Source: Peromyscus leucopus (taxonomy: Eukaryota > Chordata > Mammalia > Rodentia > Cricetidae). From it: 64,000 nt of DNA. Positions 24,043 to 34,358 of this stretch are shown one piece after another. Under the pieces are notes generated by a model. That model was not told the DNA's origin. It did not search any database and saw only the letters and a program-made list of their open reading frames with translations. Every line of letters begins with the position of its first letter. Position 1 is the stretch's first letter. A program made the translations under genes and the position numbers. The stretch is taken from positions 67,722,982 through 67,786,981 of the forward strand of contig NC_051067.1 of NCBI RefSeq assembly GCF_004664715.2. The letters run 5' to 3'.

Positions 24043-24481
24043 GGCTCTCTGGGATACACCCTCATCTCAGAAAAGAGGACACCTCATTTAAAGGACTCTT
24101 CACTCAGCACTACTGAAGCACAACCTATAATATCTGCTCTCCTGTCATCTGCACCTCAGGAAAAGACTTCTTCCCACCTCAAGTTCTATATCTATAAAAG
24201 GGGAAACCCCAAGTTCCAATGCTGCTGTGCTGCTGGGGACACATTGTATCAGAATGTGTGGAGGATCTGATTAGGGAAAGCACTTATGTAACAGAGGAAA
24301 ATAATTAACTTGTCACATCTTTTCTTTCCACAGGACTCAAGTAGACTCTTGTACAATAGGGAGCCATAGACCAATAACATGGGGGTGAGGGAGGTGAGGG
24401 GTGGGAGTCTGTTGGTTTTTTTTTTTAACCTCTTTACATTCTGATTCTTAAAAATTATTACATTTATTTATGTGTGGTGTT

Positions 24482-24847
24482 TTGTTGTTGTTGTTGTGGG
24501 GGGGTGGTATGGGTGTATGAGGTGGTTTGAAAGAAAATGGCCCCCAAACGGAGTGGCACGGTTGGGAGATGTGATGTGGGTGTGTGCACCTGAGAGCACA
24601 AGGAAGCCAGAGGATGCTGTCAGTCTATCACTCCTCTTACTCCTTTGAGACAGGGTCTCTCACTGAATCTGGAACTAGGCTGGTGCCAGTAAGCCCCAGA
24701 CATACCCTGTCTCGGCACCGCACAGCACTGGAATGATGGTCCCATGCATAGCCAAGCTCAGTTTCTCGTGTGGGAGCCAAGTATTTGAACTCAGGTCCTC
24801 ATCATTGCATGTCAGGTACTCATCCACTTAGCCATCCCTCCAGACCT
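24482..24847 (-). repeat. B3-type SINE, antisense, with flanking fragments
   Basis: (TTG)n at about 24482-24496, a short MaLR-like piece at about 24516-24552 (gaaaatggcccccaaacgg), then a B3 antisense copy: gagacagggtctctcactg, tcaggtcctcatcattgc, catccacttagccatccc. Confidence 0.7.
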
Positions 24848-25275
24848 AAATTTACATTTTAAAGGTATCACAAATAAGTAGAGCTCCTCTCAGAAAACAG
24901 AGTTTTAATATCCAGAGAGAACAGGACAACCTTTTGGTTATATTGGATAAGAGAAGAGAGAAAAATAAACCATTTTATCCATATCAAAAATCAAAAGAAG
25001 CCATAACTACAGATTACAAATATAGAAAAGATAATAAAAAGAATATTATGAGCATCTCTATGCCAATAAAATATACAATCAAAGTTAAATAGAAGAATTT
25101 GCTAAAAGACACCAACTAAGAACCTAAATGAAAAGAAATAAAAGACATGGAAAATATGAATATAGGTATAAATTCAAGTGTGTTTCTCAATAAAGGGCTT
25201 TATGAGAAAGGGTGAGGGAGAGAGGAAAAGAGAGAGAATATGGATGGATGGTGAATGTCTTCTATTACAATTAAA
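24848..25275. other. Intergenic, A-rich sequence
   Basis: Adenine-rich, looks like an old retroelement remnant (for example taccaataaaatatacaatc-style text), but I cannot assign it. Confidence 0.35.
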
Positions 25276-25475
25276 CACAGCCAGGGAAATGGCTCAGCCT
25301 GTGAAGTAGCTCTTTCACCCCCAAGGATATAGACCTGAATGCAGACCCTCAGAACTGAAGGAAACACTAGATGTGATCCCCTGCATCTGTAAAATTGGTT
25401 CATGGGGTGCTCACTGGGCAGCCATTCTAGCCAAATGTGAGCCCCGAGGTCAGTGTAAGAAGCAGTCTCAGAAGA
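25276..25475 (+). repeat. tRNA-derived SINE (B3-like), diverged
   Basis: cagccagggaaatggctcag head and ggtcagtgtaagaagcagtctcag tail region. Diverged. Confidence 0.5.
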
Positions 25476-25509
25476 TAAGGTGAAAAGCCATAGTGGCAGG
25501 TAAAACGTC

Positions 25510-25720
25510 AGTCTGGAAAGGTGGCTCAGTGGTTAGGATCACTTGCTGCTCTTTCAAAGGCCCCAAGTTCAGTTCCCAGCATCCACATTAGGTACCTGGT
25601 AACTTCAGCTCCAGAGGATTCACTGCCCTCTTCTCGCCTCCATGAGCACCTACACACAAGTGGTATACACTCAGACATAAGCACATACACATACATTTTA
25701 AAAATGTTTTTGAATTTTAA
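25510..25720 (+). repeat. B2 SINE, sense
   Basis: Shows gtctggaaaggtggctcag, cccaagttcagttcccagc, cttcagctccagaggattc, gcacctacacacaagtgg and the A-rich tail. Confidence 0.88.
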
Positions 25721-25793
25721 AAAGGAGATGTTGTTAACTCTCAGCAACAACACACTAAAAATAAAAGCAAAGCAAAACACTAAGCAAAATAAC

Positions 25794-25794
<1 letters not shown>

Positions 25795-25849
<55 letters not shown>

Positions 25850-25853
25850 CACA
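25795..25853 (+). repeat. (CA)n microsatellite
   Basis: About 29 CA units with one CG interruption. The 119- and 113-codon frames through it are artefacts. Confidence 0.96.
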
Positions 25854-26189
25854 ATGGGAGACCACAAAGCCTTTGCTTAGTGATGTTTTATGGAAACACA
25901 GGTTTGGTCTATGGAATGGCAGCAGGAAATGGGGATACTTGTTCTCATTGCCAATTGCCTGTCAGTGCCCTTGCTTTCTAACTCAGTCTTTAATCTGCAC
26001 TGAACTCTCTTCTTCCGTTCTCATGTGTTCTGTCATTTTGCATAGAACATTTTCCCCTGTTCTTTGAATTGTCACCCACAGTATTTTGCAATCACATTTG
26101 TCATCCTGTGACGGTGTCTTCTTGTCTCTACTGAGTGCTTCATAAGTGCATAAGGCATGCCTTGATCAATACTGTTCTCCCTATAGCAA

Positions 26190-26300
26190 TCTCTCTCTCT
26201 CTCCCTTCCCCACTTCTGCCCCTCCTCCTTCCCCTCCCTGTCTTTCCCTTCCTCCCCTGCCTTCCTCCTTTCCTCTCTCCCTCTTTATCTCCCTCCCTCC
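26190..26300 (+). repeat. Pyrimidine-rich low-complexity tract
   Basis: CT-rich sequence with mixed (CTC)n and (CCTT)n units; open on both strands by composition only. Confidence 0.9.
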
Positions 26301-26400
26301 ATATATACACAGCAGATACAAGTTTATTACACAGTGACATATATTGACAAAATTTCTGTACTTCATAGCTATTTAGGAGACTAGTCCCATTTCTTTCTTT

Positions 26401-26640
26401 CATATGCATGTGTGGTGGGTACACTCCCCCATGTGAGCACATTTACAGCTAGAGGTTGTTAGCCTTATTTTTTAACTTATCGTCATCATCATCATCACCA
26501 CCACCATCATGTGGAGGTCAGAGAACAATTTTGTGGGTTCAGGTCTCTCCTTGCACCTTCACATAGTTTTAGGGGGTCAAGCCCAGGTAACCAGATATGT
26601 GTGAGGAGTGCCTCTAACCACTGAGCCATCTCCCTGGCCC
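26401..26640 (-). repeat. B3-type SINE, antisense, with (CAT)n
   Basis: atgtggaggtcagagaacaa, gtgggttcaggtctctcc and taaccactgagccatctcc. A (CAT/CAC)n run lies at 26482-26511. Confidence 0.75.
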
Positions 26641-26696
26641 AATCACCTTAGTTTTTATTTTTCTTTCTCTTTTTTTTTTTTTTTGAGATTTTTTTT

Positions 26697-26885
26697 TCTA
26701 TATGCCCGAGAATTTGATTATATATACCACATTTCTGCCTGGTGCCCAAGGACAGAGGAGGGTGTTGGAATTGGAACTAAGGTCAGTTGTGAGACATCAC
26801 ATGGGTACCGGGATCTGGACCTGGGTTCACTGCAGAAGCAACAGCTGCTTCTGATCTTTCACACAGAGCCATCTCTCTTGTCCCC
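26697..26885 (-). repeat. B2 SINE, antisense, diverged
   Basis: tgcctggtgcccaaggac, agaggagggtgttggaattg, gaactaaggtcagttgtgag, cagagccatctctcttgtc. Confidence 0.7.
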
Positions 26886-27106
26886 CCTCACTTTATATTT
26901 TGAGTCAGGGACCCCCACTGAACCTGGAGCTCACTGTCTGAGCTAGACCGGCTTGCCATCAAGCTCTAGAATCTGCTTGTCCCTGTCCTCGAGCACTGGA
27001 GTTATAGATACTCACCACCATGCCCAGCTGGGGCTGGGGATCCAAACTCCAGGCCTCTTAGCTTATGTAGAAAGCATTTTATCCACTGAGCCATCTCCCC
27101 AGCGCC
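26886..27106 (-). repeat. B3-type SINE, antisense
   Basis: cccccactgaacctggagc, gagcactggagttatagata, caccaccatgcccagctgg, catccactgagccatctcc-like end. Abuts the preceding B2. Confidence 0.8.
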
Positions 27107-27752
27107 TCAGTCCTCTTTTGAACAATTATGTTGCTATAGACATCACGGAATGCCAGTGAAGCCGTGCAAATTTGTCTCAACTTTTTTCATATGCTGAGAC
27201 AGGCCCCTTCAAAGTACAGCAGACAGTTGACTGAGAAAGCAGCCGAAAGCTGGGATTTAGAAGGCAGATGATTTTGGCCTTTGCCACCAATTAGCTATTG
27301 AGGCTTGGTGCAGCCAGTCACTGTCAGCTCTTCAAACCCACTCTCCCTTTCCACCTAAGGCTCCTAACTGGGCCATATTCATCAGTTTATCCATTGGTTG
27401 AATTCTAGCTAATGTAAGTGGGAATGATGTGGACTTTCTAAGCCTGGCAAAATATATGTTACATATTTCACCTTATAACCCAACCCATGTTCCATCATTC
27501 CTTTTTAGCCTTCTCACTCACCCAGATGGAAATCAACATGGCAATACTGGAAGCCAGACTAGAAGTCATTTTGGTAATTAGTCATTCAAACCTTATGTTC
27601 AAATGTAAACAGGAAGAACCACTTCTGACAGTCAACTACCCCAATATCAGAGGAATCGCTTCTTTACAGTACATCAAACATTTAAGTTTCACTCCTGAAG
27701 TTTGACTTTACCTCATTAACATACAATATAGTAATATCTATCACACAGATAA

Positions 27753-27756
<4 letters not shown>
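27107..27756. other. Intergenic, no feature recognised
   Basis: Single-copy looking sequence with one 72-codon frame (27487-27705) of no recognisable family. Confidence 0.4.

Positions 27757-27794
<38 letters not shown>
27757..27794 (+). repeat. (TA)n microsatellite
   Basis: About 19 TA units immediately beside the LTR at 27795. Confidence 0.95.
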
Positions 27795-27797
<3 letters not shown>

Positions 27798-28160
27798 TGT
27801 GGAATAATCCTACTGTACACTGTGTGAATATATGTCGCTATGATTGGTTTAATAAACAAACTGACTGGCCAATAGCTGAACAGGATAAAGTTGGGTGGGA
27901 AAGCCAAACTGAGAATGATGGGATGAGGAAGGGCAGAGTCAGAGGAGTCGATAGCCAGATGCAGAATGAGTCGGACACACAAAATGGGATAGAGGTAAAA
28001 ACCACGAGCCTTGGGGCAGCACATAGACTAATGGAAATGGGTTAAGTTGTAAGAACTAGTTAGTAATAAGCCTGAGCTACCAGCAGAGCATCTGTAATTA
28101 ATATAAGCCTCAGCGTGTTTGTTTGGGAGCAGGTAGTCGGGACAGGTAAACTTCTGTCTA
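27795..28160 (+). mobile_element. ERV-type solo LTR, mys-like, copy B
   Basis: Starts TGCTGTGGAATAATCC, has ctatgattggtttaataaac, ctgactggccaatagctg, gtaattaatataagcctc and a decayed end near ctgtcta. TATATA lies on both sides, but the left copy is part of the TA microsatellite, so the duplication is not decisive. Opposite orientation to copies A and C. No internal genes. Confidence 0.72.
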
Positions 28161-28166
28161 TATATA

Positions 28167-29209
28167 AGTCCTTAACACAAAGTTTGACCCCTCTTTTGTA
28201 AACAAGAGTATGTATTGTTGTGTAACAAGATTGAATATGAAGTCAATCAGATGTCAAATGAGTGTGTTTTGTGAGCTGAGAAGTGCTATGCAAATATTGG
28301 ATACCCCAGAATCCTTTTTGTTGGGTCAATCTAAGAATTCATGAAATTTAAATTCTGGGAAGTCTTTTCTAAGGGAGAGAAAGAAACTTTATCTCTTCCA
28401 CTTGCCCACTTTAGTTTTGGTCTTGCACTATGCATATAGAAGTCTTTGATACTGGATTTGCTCGAACTGTAATTTGTTTTAACGTTTTATAATTCAGGGC
28501 CTTCATTTAATACTATAGTTTCAAAAACAGCCTGAGTGTGACATCACGGAACCCATCAGAGTAAATTAGGACTGAGGTCAGCATAGATGTATTTTATGCA
28601 GATGCTATTCAAAACGGCAGAAATCCAGAACTTTGAGGTGAAAAACGGTCTCAGTAAAATGAGAAATCACACATGGTGAGTTCCTTTCCCCAAAAGCGTT
28701 GCTCCAAGGTCTTAAATGTAGTCACAAATCTTCTGTTCGGAAAGGAGAGGTGAAGTAATTGTCATCATGGACAATTCTTTCACATAGTACAGCCAAAACT
28801 CGCTCTTAAACTGTTCATTTCCTGGATGGCCAGTGTTCTTCCCCATGACCCTTTCCTCATTTCAGAGCATGCCCAGAATATGCTTGTCCATTACAAAGGC
28901 TAATGAGCACAGGGACAGTAACCAGCAGCTTGGAGAAATCAGTCCTCTGCATTTGAATACCTCCACTACAATAAGTCCAGTCAGAATTGCTGGTGTTTCT
29001 TGCATTTCTATAACTTTTAATATGAAAAGGTTTTACTTACCAAAAATGTTCACTTTCACCTTTCACCAAGTCAAAGCATGTTAAAGATAAGAAAACTGGC
29101 TGTGGTAGGAGGCATTTCATGATGACTAGGATGGGTTTTCTAAACCTTCTTGTTCTGTTTTTGGTCATTTAAAGGAGTCACATTTTGTAATGTTTTTTTA
29201 AATTAGATT
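28167..29209. other. Intergenic, no feature recognised
   Basis: Single-copy looking sequence; an 83-codon frame at 28833-29084 has no recognisable motif. Confidence 0.45.
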
Positions 29210-29443
29210 TGTAGCTAGAGTTTTCCTGCCTTGCCCACAGTCAGGACAAATCTTTGTCACCCGCCAGTCCCACAGCTGCTCAGACCCAACCAAGTAAACA
29301 CAGAGACTTATATTGCTTACAAACTGTATGGCCATGGCAGGCTTCTTGCTAACTGTTCTTATAGCTTAAATTAATCCATTTCCATAAATCTATACCTTGC
29401 CATGTGGCTCGTGGTAATTTGACATACAGACCATCCCACAGCA
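29210..29443 (-). mobile_element. ERV-type LTR, mys-like, copy C, internally deleted
   Basis: Closely matches copy A at both ends (tgtagctagagttttcctgc at the left, catacagaccatcccac at the right) but lacks about 160 bp from the middle; the break joins gctcgtggt to aatttgacat. The lost part includes the region of the poly-A signal. Flanks (TAGATT, AAACAA) do not match. Confidence 0.8.
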
Positions 29444-31370
29444 AAACAACTTTTACAGGCCAGACAAAAGTCTGAATGATAAGCTGTATTGTATGTTCAA
29501 TATATGCTAATTAAATTAGCATGGGTTATAAAGGAAGAATTACTGTTCTCATGATTAAGTAAGTGCTGTCTTCATGAGTTTATACAATGTTTTAAAAAAC
29601 ATGAAGACAGACCATTCATTATTCATCAATTTATCTATGTAGTATTAAGTTTTTCTAGCCACAGTGCACTGCAAATGTGGAGCACTCTTCTCAGTCCTAG
29701 GGATAAAATGTGATGACCCCCAACTGCTGCCCTCAAGGAGTGTCTGCCTAGATCTGGAAGGAAACTAAAGAACTCAGTACTACAAATTATACAAAATGAA
29801 TATATCATTTAACATTTGAACATTTAATCAAAGTTTCCAAAGTTCATCTGACATTTTGTGGTCTCTTAAAAATCTGATGAGAAGATAAGATTCTGCTTCC
29901 CAAATGGCCATAATTGAAAGAGAATGACAGATAATCAATGAAGTATCCCCAGGATATTAGGCCGATGATGTGGGAGAACACTACATTGCATCAAACCTGG
30001 AAGTTTGAACCGTTTGTTCAAGACAGGGACTCCCTATGGAACCCAGACTCCCAACCCTCTTGCCAAGATCTGGGATTACAGATGCATGCTGATACACCTG
30101 ATAAACCCATAGTTTTATAAAACTGCTTTGAAGTTCCTCACTCACTCATTCATTAATTCAATAAACATACTAGTTTCTAAGAATTCACAACATTGTAAGC
30201 CCTAGAGGGCCAGTGACCTGACCTGTGTTGGCTGTGGTCATTTGGAGGCATAAATAGCCTCTTGATTTGTACTTTATTAATTACACATTGAAAGAACTTG
30301 GAGTACAATTACTATACTCTGAGTGTACCCCAAGTGACAACTATGGTTCCCACAGTACAGAGCATCTAGTATAGTCGATGGAGTGCTGTCCCTGAGCCTT
30401 CCCAGACTTGAGAAAACTCACCAGTTTGAATAAAGAAACAGGATCGAGAGAGTGATCATACCATCAGCACACTGTGGGGTGATTGTAGACTTTAACTGGA
30501 AAGCGTTCAAAACAATTTCTTTCCCGTTTTCACACATACACATGGCATGGATAGACATAAATATAACAACATTGCTGGTTGTCATAAATGAACTTAAACA
30601 AACCCCAACCTGCCAGAGTGCTGGGGAGCTTCTGTCTGGCCATGGCTGTAAAGCAGAACCTCAGGCCCCAAACCCACAAACTCTCTGCTCCCTGCCTTGT
30701 TGATGTCTGAACCAGGTCACCCTTCTAATGAGGTAAATAATTGTTAGCGGATACTTCAGTGCTTCTCCTTAACACTTAGTAAGATGTAATTAAAAAATGG
30801 CATCAAGACTGAAGGTTAGGAAAATCAATGGCACTTTGTATATGCTTAAGTTTTTAAACATACCAAGATCTTTTTTTTTTTTTCTTTTAAGTCTGGCTGA
30901 ATCCAGTGTATGGTAAACATCTGCTTAATTAAAACATCTCAGGTATCCTTAAGAAGAGCCAGTACTGTATTTCATCCCCATAGTCAAACACAGTACAAAA
31001 GTTTACCTTAGTAAAAGGTCTTCGTGCAGATTGCAGCCTAGACAACTATTATGTTTTGTAGCTACACAATGACTGCTACCTAGAAAATCTGTGTGGAGAC
31101 TTTCAAGGGAGTTAAGGTTGTCAGGCCAGAGGCCTCTTACAAAGCGAAAAGCTGTCTTATGAGGAATATTAGAATGGAAAGTTATTCTTTTTCTTTCCTC
31201 CTCTTCTTCCTCCTCCTTCGTGTCTTTGTTCTTAAATTGAAAATTTGTACAGTATATTCTACTTATGGTCCCCCCTCTTCCATCTCCTCTTTACCTCCCC
31301 ACCCATCCAATTCTAAACATTCTGGCTTTAGCCACTTAATAAACATTTCAGGGTCTTTAAAAACGTGCCC
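29444..31370. other. Upstream flank of Cacnb2, mostly single-copy
   Basis: A diverged antisense B1/Alu-like fragment lies at about 30017-30098 (gttcaagacagggactccc, ctgggattacagatgcatg). A poly-T run occurs near 30870. Otherwise I see no exon or repeat. Distal promoter elements could be here but none can be read from sequence alone. Confidence 0.45.
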
Positions 31371-31417
31371 TTTCTTTCTTTCTTTCTTTCTTTTTTTTTT
31401 TTTTTTTTTTTTTTTTT
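31371..31417 (+). repeat. (TTTC)n then poly-T tract upstream of the promoter island
   Basis: Five TTTC units followed by about 26 thymines, ending about 200 bp before the GC-rich island. Such a stiff T tract tends to exclude nucleosomes and to vary in length. Confidence 0.95.
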
Positions 31418-32124
31418 GCCTCAAGGGTCACAGTAAGACTTCTCAACCATGTAGGGGAAAAAAATCCAGTCTGCTAGCAAAGTAGTGCTACTAGCAAAGA
31501 AAACAAGAACCAAACAGGTCGCCACAAACCAAAAAGCTAGGGTGCAGGTGTAGTGGATTTGAGCCAATTGTCATCTCAGGACCATGTGGGAGAAAGCCTT
31601 AGTTCCTCCACGGCGTTTGCTTTCTGACTCGAGTGCTTTCACTGATGCTGTTTGCAGAGGCTCGGGAGTCTGTCAGCAGTCTTTTCTGAATCGTGGAGAC
31701 TTTCAGTTTAGAGACCAACTCTGTGGATCTTTTCCCTCCCTTGGTCCCCGGGAAGAGGAGGTGAGCTGAGCAGCTGGGCCAGTTACCTCCCCAGGGAGCC
31801 CCGGCTGGCTTTCGTGGCTTCAAAAACTTTCCAGCGCGAGTGCCACAGCGACGGGTGGCAGCTGAGTCGGAGCCCACGCGACCCGCGCCTCCCGCGAGGA
31901 ACTTTTCGGAGTGGCGGTGGCTTGTCACTCTCGCTTTCCGACGCGCCTCCCCCTGGCTCGCGCTCCCGGAGCGCCCTCCCTCCTGGCGGGGACCTTCCCG
32001 GGAGACCGCCCGCCCGGCAGTCCGCGTCTCGGCCGCTCGCTGGCCCCGAGGCCCCAAAGAGCGTGCGCCCCTCTCCTTGGCCACCCAGCCGCGTGCCCGA
32101 GCCACCGCCTCTAGGCTTTGCACC

Positions 32125-32151
32125 ATGCTCCAGCGGCGTCCCGCGCACTGA
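32125..32151 (+). promoter_or_regulatory. Short upstream ORF in beta-2d leader
   Basis: An ATG with a good context (CACCATGC, A at -3) opens an 8-codon frame (MLQRRPAH) ending in TGA, 85 bases before the beta-2d start. If the beta-2d transcript starts upstream of it, it would be read first and could reduce or regulate initiation at 32237. Whether it is in the mature leader depends on the unmapped start site. Confidence 0.5.
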
Positions 32152-32236
32152 GAGCCGCCGATCGTAGGGCGAAGAGGAGCGGGGCACCCAGGGCGTGGAG
32201 GAGGGGACCCGCCGCCTTGGAGCCGACTTTTCGCCG

Positions 32237-32344
32237 ATGGTCCAAAGCGACACGTCCAAGTCGCCTCCCATAGCGGCGGTGGCGCAGGAGAGCCAGATGG
32301 AGCTGCTGGAGAGCGCGGCTCCCGCGGGGGCGCTCGGAGCACAG
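32237..32344 (+). CDS. Cacnb2: Cacnb2 alternative first coding exon, beta-2d N-terminus
   Basis: Encodes 36 residues beginning MVQSDTSKSPP and ending APAGALGAQ, the isoform-specific N-terminus of the beta-2d form of the calcium channel beta-2 subunit. The exon ends on a full codon at CAG followed by GTAGCC, a usable but imperfect donor, so it joins in phase 0 to the shared exon to give ...GAQ-SYGKG. I place the start at ATG 32237: an in-frame TAG at 32165 closes the frame upstream, and no other in-frame ATG lies between. Start context is moderate (C at -3, G at +4). The segment is hydrophilic and alanine-rich with no signal peptide or membrane span, as expected for a cytosolic protein. It lies in the CpG island, 330 bp upstream of the beta-2c exon, so the two isoforms probably come from neighbouring promoters. 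A short upstream ORF sits in the likely leader. Confidence 0.93.
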
Positions 32345-32674
32345 GTAGCCACAGCGCCGCGCCTTCTGCTGGCTTTGTGAGCCTCCGGGCTCCGACCTCA
32401 GTCCCTCCCGCCGCCTCCTTTCCCGATCGCAGACCTCGCCTCCCCCTCTTGCTTGGGTCTCCTGCGCCACCTCCTCCCCCATCCCCGGGCTGACCGGGAC
32501 CCTGTCCCTACGCGCCTTCCCCGGCTCTGCTCCGGCTTCCATTTTTTTTCTCCCTCTGCTTTCTGAAAAGCCTGTGGGAAGGGGCGAGGACGACCTGCCG
32601 CTCCGCCCCGGCTTCTCCCGGGCCACGCTGCTCGGCTGTCCGCGCCCCTGCCCGGGAGAAGCACATGGAGAGCC

Positions 32675-32710
32675 ATGGACCAGGCGAGCGGACTGGACCG
32701 GCTCAAGATC
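32675..32710 (+). CDS. Cacnb2: Cacnb2 alternative first coding exon, beta-2c N-terminus
   Basis: Encodes the 12-residue peptide MDQASGLDRLKI, the known beta-2c N-terminus, then a strong donor (ATC|GTGAGT). It ends on a codon boundary, so splicing to the shared exon at 42270 gives ...LKI-SYGKG. The ATG context is strong (GCCATGG, G at -3 and +4). GC boxes lie just upstream, GGGGCG at 32581 and CCGCCCC at 32603, consistent with its own TATA-less promoter in the 3' half of the island. An out-of-frame ATG 10 bases upstream (32665) has a weaker context. The exon is too short to be found by ORF length; it is called from exact peptide identity, donor and phase. Confidence 0.93.
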
Positions 32711-33549
32711 GTGAGTCCGCGCGGGCGGGAAAGGGCTCCGCATCCCGCAGCGCTGTTTCCGGCCGCTGCCTCTGGTGGTCTCCGCTAGGAGCTGGGCGGG
32801 GAGGTGGGATGCTATGTGGGGTCGAGGTGGGCGTGGAACCCCCTGCCTTGTCCCCAGAGAGCAGCCTCTACCCCCCTGGGCTCCTGGGGCTCTGTGCCAC
32901 CCAGACAGTTCAGCTGTCCTCTTGGCCAGGATTTGCCTGGACCCCCTTGTTTCTTTGCTTTCAAGAAGAGAGCAGAGAGTTAGGGGATGAGAAAGTTTTT
33001 GTTTCTGTTTACCCTGAAATGGAAAGCCATTCTAGCTGCTCCTGCCTGGGTGATGAGTATTAGTGGTTTCTGGAAAAATTCTGTTCCGCTGCTCATTGTG
33101 AAATAGGAGAAGTCGGTTGTAGGCGTCGGGTGTGATAAGGTAGCTTTTACATAAGGCTTTGGCAGGTACAGTTGGGATTCCAGACACCCCCAGACCTAGG
33201 CGGTAAGGAGTCCTTCAACTTTTATTCTTGGGGCAAAGCCTTCAAACCTGACACTTGGGCTAGTTCGAGAGTGCTGGGAAGAGACTGGGTCGAGTCCAGG
33301 AGAACGCTTCTCCTCTGCTTCATGGCTTTGGCTTGCTGATTTCAAACCCACGTTTGCCAGGTTGTAAACTGTGATATGTGTATACATAAATAATACACAA
33401 CATAAAATCCACTGGGACGAGTGCTTACTGTGTAGTAGTGGGGCGTACGTACCGAGAAAGCTCACAAAGATGTTTCCCTTGCTCTGGGAGTTATTTCTGT
33501 ACTGTGACAATGGTAACCCATGTACATAATTCAAACTCTATTGAACTCC
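32711..33549 (+). other. Cacnb2: Intron 1, proximal part
   Basis: GC content falls quickly after 32,800. No repeat or exon recognised. First-intron enhancers are possible but not shown. Confidence 0.5.
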
Positions 33550-33772
33550 TCCTGTGTGTCTGTGACTTTGCATGGGTGCACGTTTGCACGCTGCTACTCA
33601 TTCACATGTGCGCTCATGTGTGTGCAGGCGGAAAGGTTGTGTGTGCTGGGTCAGAAGGTGAGTTGCAGAAGGCCAGTGGGTTCTCTCCTTCAGCCGCGTG
33701 GGTCTCAGAGTTTGAATGCGGGTGCTAGGGCTTCCTGCCTACTGCCGTTACCTGCTGAGCCATCTTGTTGAC
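33550..33772 (-). repeat. B3-type SINE, antisense
   Basis: gtgtgcaggcggaaaggttg, gggtctcagagtttgaatg, cgttacctgctgagccatc. In intron 1. Confidence 0.65.
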
Positions 33773-34358
33773 TCTTTATGGAGCTCTCTTTGACAACTGG
33801 AAACTGCATATTTTAACGTAGAATGCACAATTTACACTGATTAGGGATGGCGGGGGGGGGGGAGCATGGGCCATATAGACCTGTAAATCAGAAATCCATT
33901 TCTGTTTGGTAAAACAGGTAGGCTTCCGTCTGCCTGGGCTGTTGGCTGACAAGCCAAGGGGTGGACCTGTAATTAGCCAGAGCACTCCCAGCCAGATTCT
34001 GCCAGAGGATCCGAATTTGAACCCACTGAGCTCACGTTTGTTTTAGGCTCCTGATTTTATCATGATACTTGCTTGCCAGCTGAGAAGAGGTAAAAGATGT
34101 ACTCAGGGACCTCGGCTGTGCAAGGGCGAAGGGCTTGAATATTGAGAGAGGAAGGTAATTGAGGTGTCTCTTCTCTTTGAAGTTTCTTTAGGTATTTTTT
34201 TTTTTAGAAAAGTTATTATTTTTATGATTAAAAATAGAAGTTTTGAAATCTTGGTAAAGTTAGAGCTAATACACTAGGAGGAAAAAAATAGAGTATTCAG
34301 GTGAGAGTACTAATTTACCCAATTATTTCTAATTAAATGTAAGACAACAAATACCGGC

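Larger units (their letters stand above)
31590..32780 (+). promoter_or_regulatory. Cacnb2: CpG-island promoter of Cacnb2
   Basis: About 1.2 kb of strongly GC-rich sequence with many CpG dinucleotides, in sharp contrast to CpG-poor flanks; densest from about 31,830 to 32,720. It contains both first coding exons. I see no convincing TATA box; GC-box or KLF-type motifs occur at 32191 (GGGCGTGG), 32581 (GGGGCG) and 32603 (CCGCCCC). This fits a dispersed-start CpG promoter. Exact start sites cannot be read from sequence. Transcription in the opposite direction is possible but nothing here proves it. Confidence 0.85.

Noticed and set aside
23675..24270. Three overlapping plus-strand frames of 70-90 codons
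   Set aside because: They fall largely on an antisense copy of a common rodent interspersed repeat.
25521..25880. 119-codon frame on plus and 113-codon frame on minus
   Set aside because: They lie over a B2 SINE and a CA microsatellite.
32195..32236. In-frame GTG-initiated extension of the beta-2d exon
   Set aside because: GTG start is not expected; the first in-frame ATG is 32237, the peptide from there matches the known beta-2d N-terminus, and an in-frame TAG lies at 32165.
31599..32743. Minus-strand frames of 247, 189 and 210 codons and plus-strand frames of 103-132 codons over the promoter
   Set aside because: GC-rich CpG-island sequence is poor in stop codons; the peptides are R/G/P/A-rich with no domain, and the real exons occupy only short parts of the plus strand.
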